Source of the DNA: Candidatus Microthrix subdominans
GTDB taxonomy: Bacteria; Actinomycetota; Acidimicrobiia; Acidimicrobiales; Microtrichaceae
Length of the DNA stretch: 64,000 bases
NCBI GenBank assembly: GCA_016719385.1
Contig: JADJZA010000003.1
Location: 1 to 64,000, forward strand
Reading direction: 5' to 3'
A model generated the notes under the pieces. It was not told the origin of the DNA. It did no database searches and saw only the letters and a program-made list of their open reading frames with translations. The translations under genes were made by a program, and so were the position numbers. This document shows, in pieces, positions 18,237-26,861 of this stretch (its first letter is position 1; each line of letters opens with the position of its first letter).

Positions 18237-19445
18237 GTGAACTCGTCCGGCGCAAGACCATTCAGCGCTGGTCCAGAGCTGGTTACGCTGAGCCACGGCG
18301 ACAAACACTTGATGTTCGGGGCAAACCCGAGGGCATCCTTGGCCACCGATGACCTGGGCCGCGACATCGCCCGTGCCTTGGTCGGCTGCGACACCGACGC
18401 TGCGACTTCGCTTGCTATGAGTCACGGAGCCGGTCAGGAAGCAGCAGGTGTCGTATCAGAGTTCCAGCAAGTTCTGGAAGCCATCGAAGCCCTCCCGCAG
18501 TTGGAGACTGAGGGGTCCGAGTATCAGCCAGGTACCCACATCCGATATCGGCTATTCGAGAGCGGACAACGGATCTTTGCTGGTTCTGGATTCCCGCTAG
18601 CGATCGGATACGGCGCGCGAGGGAGTTGCCTATGGAACCGCCTCGACCTCGACGACCCCGGAGCACTGCTCATCATAGGCCCACCTCCGCAGCCTCTGAG
18701 GATTCGGCTAGCCGGAGTACCTTGGCGCCACGAACTCATCGCAGCCTTGGGCGACCTGCCGTGGGAATTGGCAGACCACGATCCTGATGATGGCTTTTGG
18801 AAGGCCCAACTGCACCTCGTCGGCGGAGTAGTTGGCAGCACCAGAGCCCACCTGTTCTCCGTGACCGGGCACCTGCTGGGTACCAGCCGGACGGCCGACC
18901 CGTTTGTAGCATCGATCCGAGGGTTTCTCGACACCTCCAGGCTCGTCGCTCATCAAGGTCTCCTAACAATGTATGCGGGGCTGGTTGAGCGCCAATCGGG
19001 TCTGATGCTTCTTCCATGGCAAGAGTTCAGCCGACTGTTTCGCTTCGAGCGGCGGCTTCAACGGCACGGATGGTCGCTGCTGCGTTCGCAGCGAGTGCTC
19101 TTAAGTCAGGACGGTTCGGAGATGTATCGACCTCCGTCGAGCAACGGAGCGCCTGTTGGGTCTCCTGAACGAGGTCGGCCAACGGCGATTCTCGTCCCAA
19201 ACCGATTGTCACTCAATGGCCGGGCATTGGTCGCTGCACACTTCGTTCAGCTTCTGGACCGCGACCGACGCCCCACACCAGCAGCCCGGGCGAAGGTGGC
19301 GGAGCTGATGCTCGGGGTCGATCACGTTGGTGTCGACACCGACAGCGATGCGCAACTGGTGGACGCTGTCGTGGAGATCGGTCGCCAGCTCGATTCGGCA
19401 TCCTCGGGCTCACTTGCGCAACGCGGTTTTCTCAGTTCCGAGTAG
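18237..19445 (+). CDS. PqqD-like protein with eroded HprK-like domain
   Basis: 402 residues from GTG. The N-terminal 85 residues (LVTLSHGDKHLMFGANPRAS onward) have a PqqD-like pattern. The C-terminal half follows HprK-like proteins, but where the P-loop should be it reads LLPWQEFSRLFRF; the 33-residue block aligns without gaps to the intact copy at 52382-53512 and keeps the hydrophobic pattern only. Nucleotide binding is therefore unlikely. Divergent from the Tat-protein operon with 47 bp between starts, so it is probably co-regulated with it. The right edge of the cluster: mobile DNA begins 36 bases after its stop. Confidence 0.6.
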   Translation: MNSSGARPFSAGPELVTLSHGDKHLMFGANPRASLATDDLGRDIARALVGCDTDAATSLAMSHGAGQEAAGVVSEFQQVLEAIEALPQLETEGSEYQPGTHIRYRLFESGQRIFAGSGFPLAIGYGARGSCLWNRLDLDDPGALLIIGPPPQPLRIRLAGVPWRHELIAALGDLPWELADHDPDDGFWKAQLHLVGGVVGSTRAHLFSVTGHLLGTSRTADPFVASIRGFLDTSRLVAHQGLLTMYAGLVERQSGLMLLPWQEFSRLFRFERRLQRHGWSLLRSQRVLLSQDGSEMYRPPSSNGAPVGSPERGRPTAILVPNRLSLNGRALVAAHFVQLLDRDRRPTPAARAKVAELMLGVDHVGVDTDSDAQLVDAVVEIGRQLDSASSGSLAQRGFLSSE

Positions 19446-19480
19446 GCATCGTACCTCCCCTCTCGCTTCCTTTCAGGTGT

Positions 19481-19598
19481 TATGCCGAATGCGGCATAAC
19501 ACCTGTTATGCCGAGGCCGTGATTATGCCGAATGGCGGGGTGGATGCGTTGGTGGGGGCGGCGGACGGGGTGACGCGTTCGGCATAATCACAGGTTCT
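19481..19598. repeat. Terminal repeat of the oldest RIT element (RIT3), 3' end
   Basis: Starts with the palindrome TATGCCGAATGCGGCATA, followed by three more TTATGCCGA-type boxes in both orientations up to about 19590. This matches the ends of the two other RIT elements nearby. The remaining RIT3 sequence lies at 26862-26973, displaced by the ISL3 insertion. The 35 bases before it hold nothing recognisable. Confidence 0.75.
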
Positions 19599-19638
19599 GG
19601 TTCTCCTGGCATTTCTGTGATGGGTGAGACTGGTTCGT

Positions 19639-19857
19639 ATGGATCGTCGCGATGAGATGGTTGAGCTGATCGGACGGCTGGGAGACGGGCCGGACGCTGG
19701 GATGGCGGCGGTCGCCCAGTTGAAGGACCTGCTGGACGAGGAGCGTCTGGTGCAGGTTGGCGAGGCTCGCCGGGCGGGTTGGTCGTGGGCGGCTGTCGGG
19801 GCCGCGTTTGGTGTCACTCCCCAGGCGGTTCACAGCCGGTTCGCGTGGCTGGTCTGA
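19639..19857 (+). CDS. Small helix-turn-helix passenger gene of the ISL3 element
   Basis: 72 residues from ATG (a GTG five codons earlier is in frame). An N-terminal helix (MVELIGRLGDGPDAGM), then RAGWSWAAVGAAFGVTPQAV, which looks like a helix-turn-helix resembling sigma region 4 or small regulator proteins. It lies just inside the left inverted end and converges on the transposase gene, its stop eight bases from the transposase stop. Possibly a regulator of the element; this is inferred from position. Confidence 0.6.
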   Translation: MDRRDEMVELIGRLGDGPDAGMAAVAQLKDLLDEERLVQVGEARRAGWSWAAVGAAFGVTPQAVHSRFAWLV

Positions 19858-19864
19858 GACGCCC

Positions 19865-20408
19865 TCAGGTCGTCGGCCGGGGTGGCTCCAGGATCGGTCG
19901 GGGTTCCCATGGGAGGGTCGTGGTGATGTTCCCGCACGCGAGGTAGATGATGGGGATGAACGTGTTGGCGCGGTGGTGTCCGTAGCCCCGGTGGTTGAGC
20001 AGCCGGATCTTCGAGTTGGTCCCTTTCGAGGCGTGAGTTCGACAGGCCCAACTCGACCGACGCGATGATCCCGGCCTTGTGGTCGCGGACCAGCTGGGAC
20101 ACTTTGACCATCGGCCGGATCCGGGAACGGCACGCGGACGTCAGCCACCGGTCAAGGTAGGCGGTGGCGTGGGTCGGGTTGTCGAGTTGGTAGAGGCCCC
20201 GGAAGCGTTCCTTGAGTTGTTGGGCCCGCCAGATCGAGTGGTGGGCACGCTGGTGACGTTTCAACACCGCCGCTTGGGCTTCGGTGTGATCGCCCGGTTT
20301 CTTCAACAGCGCCCACCGGAGATCGCGGGCGTCGTCGCCCGACAACGGAAGCCCGGTCTTGGTGAGTTGGGACCAGCGGATCGTTGCTGTGACTGCCTTG
20401 TTGAGGTG
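19865..20408 (-). pseudogene. ISL3 transposase, 3' exon
   Basis: C-terminal half of the transposase, resuming with HLNKAVTATIRWSQLTKTGL after the intron. It includes ARDLRWALLKKPGDHTEAQ and the catalytic Glu region (GLSNSRLEG). One surplus A near 20030 shifts the frame; after correction the sequence continues TNSKIRLLNHRGYGHHRANT to the stop at 19865. The first half is at 25989-26672. Even spliced, the frameshift would prevent a full protein. Confidence 0.85.
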
Positions 20409-20520
20409 GTGAGATCGGGCCGGAGCGCCCTTCCAGCATTCCGGCTGGCGGGCTTCTCCGGCCCGTCTCCCGAACCGGACGTGCGGCTTCCACCGCTATG
20501 CCGAGTTCGGCATAACGATG

Positions 20521-20615
20521 ATTATGTCGAGTAGACGATTATGTCGAGTAGCGGTCTCGGCTGTTGGTTTCGCCCTGGTATCACCGGTGGTCGTGGCGGG
20601 TCTGCTCGGCATAAT
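20521..20615 (+). repeat. RIT1 left inverted repeat
   Basis: About 94 bp, near identical to the reverse complement of 23819-23912. Contains two copies of TTATGTCGAGTAG and one inverted half-site (CTCGGCATAAT), probable recombinase binding sites. Confidence 0.9.
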
Positions 20616-20679
20616 CGTGAGGAACTGAGGGACGCTTCTTGTCGCTGGAACATGGTGTTCCGGCGGGAGGAGAACGATC

Positions 20680-21912
20680 ATGAACATGCCGTCACCGACT
20701 CGTGTGCGTGTCGCGGGCCCGCTTCAGCCCTATGCGGTTGGATTCCGCCAGGAGTTGTCCCGGTTGGGATACTCGTCGAGCCCGGCTGCGGGCCATCTTC
20801 AGTTGATGGAGCATCTGAGCTGCTGGCTGGACGATCACAATCGGGGCCCGGAGGGTCTGACAGCGGCCCGGGTTGACGAGTTCTTGGATCATCGTCGCTC
20901 GCAGGGCCGGTTGCACCAACAACTCAGCCTGGGCGGGCTGAGCCCGCTGCTGAGTTATCTTCGTGAGGTGGGGGTGGTGCCGCCACCGGCGTTGCTGGCG
21001 TCGACTGGTCCGTTCTCGCAACTGATGGAGGAGTTCGTCGGCTACTTGCGTGATGAGCGTGGCCTGGCTGAGAACACGGTGGGCAACTACCGGTGCGTCG
21101 CCGAGCTGTTCTTGTCAACAACTCGGCTGTGTGGTTCAGGTGAGGGGCGCTCGACCGTGTCCGATCTTCGTGCTGGCGATGTGATCGGGTTCATGGTGAG
21201 CGAGGCGAATAGTCGTAGTGCCGGGTCGCTCAGCAACGTCGCGACCGGACTCCGGGCGTTCCTGAGGTTCTTGCACCTACAGGGCTTCATGGCCACGTGT
21301 TTGGCTACGGCGGTGCCTGCGGCTACCGGTTGGCGTGATGGGGGTCTGTTGTGTCGCGCTGTCGAATCAGCACAGGTCGCCCAACTCTTGGCGAGCTGTG
21401 ACCGGCGGACCGGTTCGGGGCGTCGCGACTTCGCGATCCTGACTGTGCTGGCCCGGTTGGGGTTGCGGGCAGGCGAGGTGGCTGCGCTCGGTGTTGATGA
21501 CATCGACTGGCGGGCGGGTGAGCTTGTCGTGACCGGCAAGGGCAATCGACGCGATCGGCTGCCGTTGCCCGTTGACGTGGGACAGGCCATCGCCGACTAC
21601 TGCGCGCGCGGACGTCGCCACGGTGATTGTCGCAGTCTGTTCCTCCACGCAAGGGGCCCTTATGTCGGGGTCTCGGGGAGCGCGGTGAGGGAGGTGGTCG
21701 CTCGGGCATGTGACCGTGTCGGGGTGCCCCGCATCGGAGCGCATCGGCTGCGACACGCTGCTGCCACCTCGATGCGCCGGGCCGGTGCGCCACTCTTCGA
21801 GATCGCCCAGGTGCTCCGGCATCGTCACTTGCCGACGACCGCGCACTACGCCAGAGACGACGTTGCCGCCTTGGCTGTCGTCGCTCGCGGGTGGCTCGGT
21901 GGTGACGCATGA
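20680..21912 (+). CDS. RIT1 tyrosine recombinase, first of three
   Basis: 410 residues. An N-terminal SAM-like core-binding region (DERGLAENTVGNYRCVAEL, about residue 125) precedes the catalytic domain with Arg in ARLGLRAGEVAALGVDDID, HxxR in GAHRLRHAAATSMRRAG and His...Tyr in LRHRHLPTTAHYARDD. It is full length and undamaged. ATG start with GGAGGAG about ten bases upstream. Its stop overlaps the next start (ATGA). Would cut and rejoin DNA at the element ends with the two partners. Confidence 0.9.
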   Translation: MNMPSPTRVRVAGPLQPYAVGFRQELSRLGYSSSPAAGHLQLMEHLSCWLDDHNRGPEGLTAARVDEFLDHRRSQGRLHQQLSLGGLSPLLSYLREVGVVPPPALLASTGPFSQLMEEFVGYLRDERGLAENTVGNYRCVAELFLSTTRLCGSGEGRSTVSDLRAGDVIGFMVSEANSRSAGSLSNVATGLRAFLRFLHLQGFMATCLATAVPAATGWRDGGLLCRAVESAQVAQLLASCDRRTGSGRRDFAILTVLARLGLRAGEVAALGVDDIDWRAGELVVTGKGNRRDRLPLPVDVGQAIADYCARGRRHGDCRSLFLHARGPYVGVSGSAVREVVARACDRVGVPRIGAHRLRHAAATSMRRAGAPLFEIAQVLRHRHLPTTAHYARDDVAALAVVARGWLGGDA

Positions 21913-22835
21913 ACTCGCTCTACCAACAAGTTGAGGACTATCTGAGCGTGCGTCGAGCGTTGGGTTTCAAGCTGGTCGCGCACGGCAACCTGCTGGTCGA
22001 CTTTGTTGACCAGCTGGACCAGACCGGGACATCGGCACTGACCATCGAGGCCGCTTTGGCCTGGGCAACCAAACCCCAAGGAGTGCAGCCCTACCGTTGG
22101 AAACAACGCCTCACGGTGATCCGCGGGTTCGCCATCTACCTGAACGCACTGGACCCCGCCACAGAGGTGCCGCCAGCCGATCTGCTGGCCTACCGGCGTC
22201 AACGCCCCACGCCCTACCTGTTCTCCGATGCTGACATCGCGGCGTTGTTGGCTGCCGCCGGCGACCTCGGCAACGCGCCGCGTGCGGCGACTTACCGCAC
22301 CTTGTTCGGGCTGATCGCGGCGACGGGGATGCGTTGCGGTGAAGCTCTGGCCCTCGACCGCGACGATGTCGATCTTGATACCGGTGTGCTCACCATCAGG
22401 CTGACGAAGTTCAACAAATCCCGTCGGGTTCCGTTGCATCGCTCCACGCTCGCCGCTGTTCGCGGCCACCTCGACGAGCGAGACCGGCTCTATCCCCGGC
22501 CTGTGCAGCCGAGCTTGTTCGTCTCCACGACCGGCACCAGACTCGCTGACCGGCGTGTACGGGCGGTCTTCGCCGACCTCGTCGACCAGTCCGGCCTCAA
22601 ACCGCGTTTCGGGTCCGGCCGCCCGACGATTCACAGCCTGAGACATAGTTTCGCGGTCGCCACTCTCCTCGATTGGTATCGCGACGGGGCCGATGTCGCC
22701 TCCAGGATGCCGTTGCTGTCCGCTTACCTCGGCCATGTGAGCCCGGCATCGACCTACTGGTATTTGCAGGCCACACCCGAGCTGCTTTCACTCGCGGCCC
22801 AAAGGCTCGAAGCGCCTGTGGGGGTGTGTTCATGA
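21909..22835 (+). CDS. RIT1 tyrosine recombinase, second of three
   Basis: 308 residues. N-terminal SAM-like domain (DYLSVRRALGFKLVAHGNLL); catalytic Arg in AATGMRCGEALALDRDDV, HSLRH in PTIHSLRHSFAVATLLDW, and the nucleophile in YLGHVSPASTYWYLQAT. Full length. It overlaps both neighbours by four bases (ATGA), implying coupled synthesis of the trio in fixed ratio. Closest relative in the window is the second gene of RIT2 (28073-28999). Confidence 0.9.
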   Translation: MNSLYQQVEDYLSVRRALGFKLVAHGNLLVDFVDQLDQTGTSALTIEAALAWATKPQGVQPYRWKQRLTVIRGFAIYLNALDPATEVPPADLLAYRRQRPTPYLFSDADIAALLAAAGDLGNAPRAATYRTLFGLIAATGMRCGEALALDRDDVDLDTGVLTIRLTKFNKSRRVPLHRSTLAAVRGHLDERDRLYPRPVQPSLFVSTTGTRLADRRVRAVFADLVDQSGLKPRFGSGRPTIHSLRHSFAVATLLDWYRDGADVASRMPLLSAYLGHVSPASTYWYLQATPELLSLAAQRLEAPVGVCS

Positions 22836-23819
22836 GCGCTGTCGCCCCGACCATCGAGTCGTTCTTCACTGACCGGCTCATCACCCAACGAGATGCCAGC
22901 CCGCACACCATTGGCTCCTACCGGGACACGTTTCGTCTACTGCTCGGCTTTGCCCACGACCGCACCGGCAAGGCACCGTCACAACTCGATTTCGTCGATC
23001 TTGACGCCACGCTCGTCGCAGCCTTTCTGACCCACCTCGAGCGGGATCGACACAACAGCGTGGCCACCCGAAACGCCCGGCTGTCGGCGATCCGCTCGAT
23101 GTTCGGCTACGCCGCGCTGCGCCATCCCGAACACGCCGAGCTGATCCGGCGGGTACTTGCCATGCCAGCCAAACGCTCCGATCAGACCATCGTGTGCTAC
23201 CTCACCTCGGGCGAGGTCGACGCGCTCCTCGCCGCACCCGACCAGACCACCTGGATCGGACGGCGTGACCACGCTTTGCTCCTCGTTGCTGTCCAGACCG
23301 GGCTGCGTGTCTCGGAAATCACCGGACTGGTCTGGGGTGCGCGCACCTCGGCGTCGGCGCTCACGTCCGCTGCCGAGGCAAAGGTCGCAAGCACAGGGCC
23401 ACACCACTGACTGCTCAAACCGTTGACACGCTCCGGGTGTGGCTCCGCAAAGCTGCGGCAATCCCGACGACCCGTTGTTCCCGAGTCGACGAGGTGGGCC
23501 GCTCAGTTCCGACGCTGTTGGCTGGCTCACGGCCAAGTACGCGAAAGCGGCAAGCGATGCCGGCTCGTCGATCGCCAGCAAGCACGTCACCCCACACGTG
23601 CTTCGCCACACCGCAGCCATGAATCTGCTCCAAAGCGGGGTCGACGTGTCGGTGATAGCGCTCTGGCTGGGCCACGAGCACATCCAGACAACCCAGATCT
23701 ACCTTCACGCCGACCTCGCGCTGAAAGAACGAGCACTCGCCCGCACCGCGCCGGCCAACACGGTCGCTGGCCGATACCGACCCGGCGACGCACTCCTTGC
23801 CTTCCTCGAAGCCCTCTGA
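22832..23819 (+). pseudogene. RIT1 tyrosine recombinase, third of three, two frameshifts
   Basis: Starts MSAVAPTIESFFTDRLITQR and keeps the first catalytic Arg (VQTGLRVSEITGL). The frame then changes near 23335 (middle frame carries CRGKGRKHRATPLTAQTV) and again near 23455, after which VLRHTAAMNLLQSGVDVSVI and GHEHIQTTQIYLHAD with the Tyr follow to the end (LLAFLEAL). All catalytic residues are present across the three frames. Its TGA overlaps the right inverted repeat by one base. Either decay or two base-call errors. Confidence 0.85.
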
Positions 23820-23912
23820 TTATGTCGAGCAGACCCGCCACGATCACCGGTGATACCAGGGCGAACCCAACAGCCGAGACCGCTACTCGACATAATCGTC
23901 TACTCGACATAA
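23819..23912 (-). repeat. RIT1 right inverted repeat
   Basis: Reverse complement of the left repeat with a few mismatches; lacks the outer palindrome that the left end has. Confidence 0.9.
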
Positions 23913-23949
23913 CCACCGCATCCGGCTCTCCACGAGCCCGTGCCGCTGG

Positions 23950-25377
23950 TCAGGCGGCGATGATGGTCTGGTCCCACGGTGTCGGGATCTTCGTTCCGCG
24001 GTAGCGGTAACGGGTGATCGGCACTGCTCGGCAATCGAACAGTGAGACACCGTCGTGCTCTGGCCACCAATTGTTGGCCAGGTAGCGCCGTTTCAGCCAC
24101 TGCCAGGTGGCACGTTTGTGTTTCCGTCGTAGCCAATGCACGATCCTGAGCCAGGTGAACTGGTGCAGGTGAGAAAAGGTTCGACTCGACACGCCGTGCC
24201 GGAAGTAGCCGGTCCAGCCCCGCAGCACCTGGTTGATGCGACGGAGCATTTCGGACAGGGGCTGGTTCGTGCCCATTTTCGTGATCGCCTTCACTTTGGC
24301 CCGGATCGAAGCCAGAGACTTCGACGATGGCCAGGTGTAGACGTATCGCTTGTTCGAGCCCTGTTGGCGTTGCCGCTGGATGCGGAACCCCAGGAAGTCG
24401 AACCCCTCGTCGATGTGAGCGGTCAGCGTCTTGTGTTCCGACAGGCGTAAGCCCATCGGAGCGAGCACCGCTGCAACCTCACCCCGCAGTTCCTTGGCGT
24501 GAGCCTCGGTGCCAGCCACCATCACCACGAAGTCGTCGGCATATCGCACGAGACGATATGTGGCTCCTCCATGGTTGCGGCGGGTGGCCCGCTGGGTTCG
24601 GGTGGCCATGTCACGCTCCCAAGCCTCGGCGAAATGATCGTCGAGAACTGATAGCGCAATGTTGGCCAGCAACGGCGACAAGATGCCGCCCTGGGGTGTG
24701 CCCATCTTGGTGTCCCTGGTGACGCCGTCCTCGGAAAGAACTCCGGCACACAAGAACGCCTTGATCAACGCCACAACACGACGGTCTCCAATCCGTTCCC
24801 GCACCCGACCCAGAAGGGCCCGATGCGAGATCTCGTCGAAGCACGCCTCGATGTCACCTTCGAGCACCCACTCGTAACGATTGGATGCCAGCATGTGGAT
24901 CTCAGCGATCGCGTCATGGGGTCGACGAAACGGACGGAACCCGTAGGAACACGGGTGGAAGTCCGCCTCGAAGATCGGCTCGAGGACCAGCTTCAAGCTG
25001 GCCTGCACAACCCGGTCCCGGACCGAAGGGATGCCCAAACGCCGGAGCTTGCCCGACGCCTTTGGGATCATCTGCTCCTTGACCGGGAGCGGTTCGAAAC
25101 TGCTGGCTTTGAGCTCCGCTCGCAGCCTGTGCAGCATCGCTTCCCCGAAGACAATGGAACGTGCAGTGACGCCATCGACCCCAGCAGATCGTGCTCCTCG
25201 ATTCCCTCTCACCCGATCCCACGCAACCAACAGAAACGCAGGATCGGCAACAAGGTTAAACAGGTCATCGAACCGACGACCGTCGTCGTCGTTTGACCAT
25301 TGGTGCAGCTTGGTCTGGATACCCAGTACCCGCATCCGAGCCTCATCGAGGCTCGGCCACAGATCACCAGTATTCAC
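23950..25377 (-). CDS. Group II intron maturase/reverse transcriptase
   Basis: 475 residues from the GTG at 25377, chosen to match the start of the other copy (VNTG) and because AGGAG lies upstream. RT blocks: RRLGIPSVRDRVVQASLKLV, CSYGFRPFRRPHDAIAEIH, GDIEACFDEISH, GTPQGGILSPLLANIALSVL, catalytic YADD in YRLVRYADDFVVMVAG, then the maturase X domain (LRGWTGYFRHGVSSRTFSH). No HNH endonuclease domain follows; the protein ends WDQTIIAA. Such endonuclease-less maturases move by target-primed routes that depend on replication forks or terminators. Intact and possibly active, although its host intron has a split domain V. Confidence 0.9.
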   Translation of the reverse strand: MNTGDLWPSLDEARMRVLGIQTKLHQWSNDDDGRRFDDLFNLVADPAFLLVAWDRVRGNRGARSAGVDGVTARSIVFGEAMLHRLRAELKASSFEPLPVKEQMIPKASGKLRRLGIPSVRDRVVQASLKLVLEPIFEADFHPCSYGFRPFRRPHDAIAEIHMLASNRYEWVLEGDIEACFDEISHRALLGRVRERIGDRRVVALIKAFLCAGVLSEDGVTRDTKMGTPQGGILSPLLANIALSVLDDHFAEAWERDMATRTQRATRRNHGGATYRLVRYADDFVVMVAGTEAHAKELRGEVAAVLAPMGLRLSEHKTLTAHIDEGFDFLGFRIQRQRQQGSNKRYVYTWPSSKSLASIRAKVKAITKMGTNQPLSEMLRRINQVLRGWTGYFRHGVSSRTFSHLHQFTWLRIVHWLRRKHKRATWQWLKRRYLANNWWPEHDGVSLFDCRAVPITRYRYRGTKIPTPWDQTIIAA

Positions 25378-25988
25378 CGGCGCACTCCTGGCATTCCGTC
25401 GCATCGACTGCGAACTCGCTGGGCCCCTTCGCCATGTAGACGGCTTTCCCGCCCTCGGACTACTACGGGCCCTCCGCCCCAACCCGGAGCCGTCAGCCGA
25501 CGGTGAGCCTGCCCGCCGACCAGACCGATGCTGGCCGGGAAGGGCGACCCCGAGATGGTTCCCACGTTCACTGTGTCTCGGTTGACAGGACCGGCGCCCA
25601 GCTCTGCCGCTACAGCCTCGCTACCACCGAACCCGCAGCACTGCGGTGATGGCCTCCCCACCGACATCAATAATCGGCTTCGGAGTCGACGACCTCCCGA
25701 AAGGAGATCACCGTGCACTGTTACCCGGCCCAGATCCGCCAGGTTCGAGCCGGTTCCACGCTTAAGCGGGTTCAACCACTGGTTCACTCTCGTTACACCT
25801 CTCTGTCTCGCTTGCCGGACCCGCTGCCATCTGGCAGTACTGGCTACGCCCCGGCTTTGTCACCGCTGCTTCCCGCCCTCACCCACACCTCTGGGATCAG
25901 GCTGCAGTCAGCTTCACCGATCTGCTACGACAGACCAGCAGGGAGGGTCTCTCACCCTCCCCCGAACACACAGCGCCTCGTGGCGCAC

Positions 25989-26672
25989 CATGACGACATG
26001 GAACGGGTCCCAACAGATCGTCGCGTTGGTGGCTTTGCGGGTCGCTGCGGGGTAGGCGTAGGCCATGTCCATCGAGACCGCTTCGATCTTCTTGCAGCGT
26101 TCCGGGCCGAGCAGCTCGTAGAAGCGTCCGAGGGTGGCAGCGTTCTTGCCTTCCCCGACCCAGAGGGTCGCACCCGAGGTTTGGTCGACGACGATGGTGA
26201 GGAACCGGTGGCCTTTCGCATAGGAGATCTCGTCGACACCGAGGCGGGTGAGCCCGTCGAAGCGGGCATCGGTGAGCTGCTCGGCAACAACCCGGCTGAT
26301 GATCGTTGTGACGGTCTCCCAGTCGACCCGTAGTGCGGTTGCGACGGTGGTCCGGTCGGATCGTTGGGTCCACCAGGCGACGAGTTGTTCGAACTCGATG
26401 GTGTGGCGTGCGCGGGGCCTGGCCCACGGGATGTCCTCGATGACCACCCGGCCACACGACCGGCATGAGAGCCTGCGGATCTCTCCTTGGAGAACGGTTT
26501 TCATGCCGAAGCAGTCGAGGTGTCGCCAGCGGCGTGTCGAGCGGCTGTGGACCACCCGGGTGGACCATCCGCACGGGCACCGCAGCAGCGGTCGGGTGTG
26601 GCGAATATCGAGGATCACGGTGCCGTTGCCGACGGTCACATTGGTGACGGTGAGTGCGGGAAGGGCGAGCAT
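25989..26672 (-). pseudogene. ISL3 transposase, 5' exon
   Basis: 228 codons from MLALPALTVTNVTVGNG. Zinc-binding CxxC pairs (RCPCGWS, LSCRSCGRVV), a helix-turn-helix (TTVATALRVDWETVTTIIS), and catalytic Asp residues in RLGVDEISYAKGHRF and AVSMDMAYAYP. Ends TICWDPFHVVM exactly where the intron begins. The 26673-26839 stretch is ISL3 leader and end. Start chosen as the Met that begins the usual ISL3 sequence. Confidence 0.85.
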
Positions 26673-26861
26673 CTTGTTGAATGAAGTGGTGGCGCGCACG
26701 GGCGTGTATCTCCGGGATCGGTTGGCGTAGGAACCGCCGAACCTAGATGCGCGACCCGTGTACGCCACACAACCACGTTCAACCCGGCGAAGTTCCCTGC
26801 AATACCAACAGATTCAGGCTGTTTCCGACCCTTTTCGCTTCACAGAAATGCCAGGAGAACC

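Larger units (their letters stand above)
20490..23919 (+). mobile_element. RIT element 1 (recombinase-in-trio) with 7-bp target duplication
   Basis: Three overlapping tyrosine recombinase genes between long inverted ends. The element runs 20497-23912, flanked by the direct repeat CCACCGC at 20490-20496 and 23913-23919. The left end begins with the 18-bp palindrome TATGCCGAGTTCGGCATA, absent from the right end. RIT elements are known as trios of site-specific recombinases in fixed order; this matches. The third gene carries two frameshifts, so the copy may be inactive. Confidence 0.9.
20409..25988 (-). mobile_element. Group II intron in ISL3, interrupted in domain V by a RIT element
   Basis: 5' end GTGCGCCACGAGGCGC at 25988, just after an ATG codon of the transposase; the 3' end is near 20409 (...ATCTCAC), where the reading frame resumes. 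Without the 3.4-kb insertion the intron is about 2157 nt. Domains I-III fill 25378-25988; the maturase lies in domain IV. Domain V is cut in two: 23913-23928 (GAGCCGGATGCGG on the minus strand) and 20472-20489 (CCGCACGTCCGGTTC). Rejoined, these give a canonical 34-nt hairpin with a GGAA loop and AGC triad. Splicing is now impossible without excision of the insertion. Confidence 0.9.

Noticed and set aside
7753..19445. Lasso peptide or PQQ cluster
   Set aside because: HprK-like and PqqD-like parts are present, but no asparagine-synthase-like cyclase, transglutaminase-like protease, PqqE or recognisable short precursor was found.
23950..25377. Reverse transcriptase as retron or diversity-generating element
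   Set aside because: Maturase X domain, GTGCG intron start and a split domain V hairpin identify a group II intron; no variable-repeat pair found.
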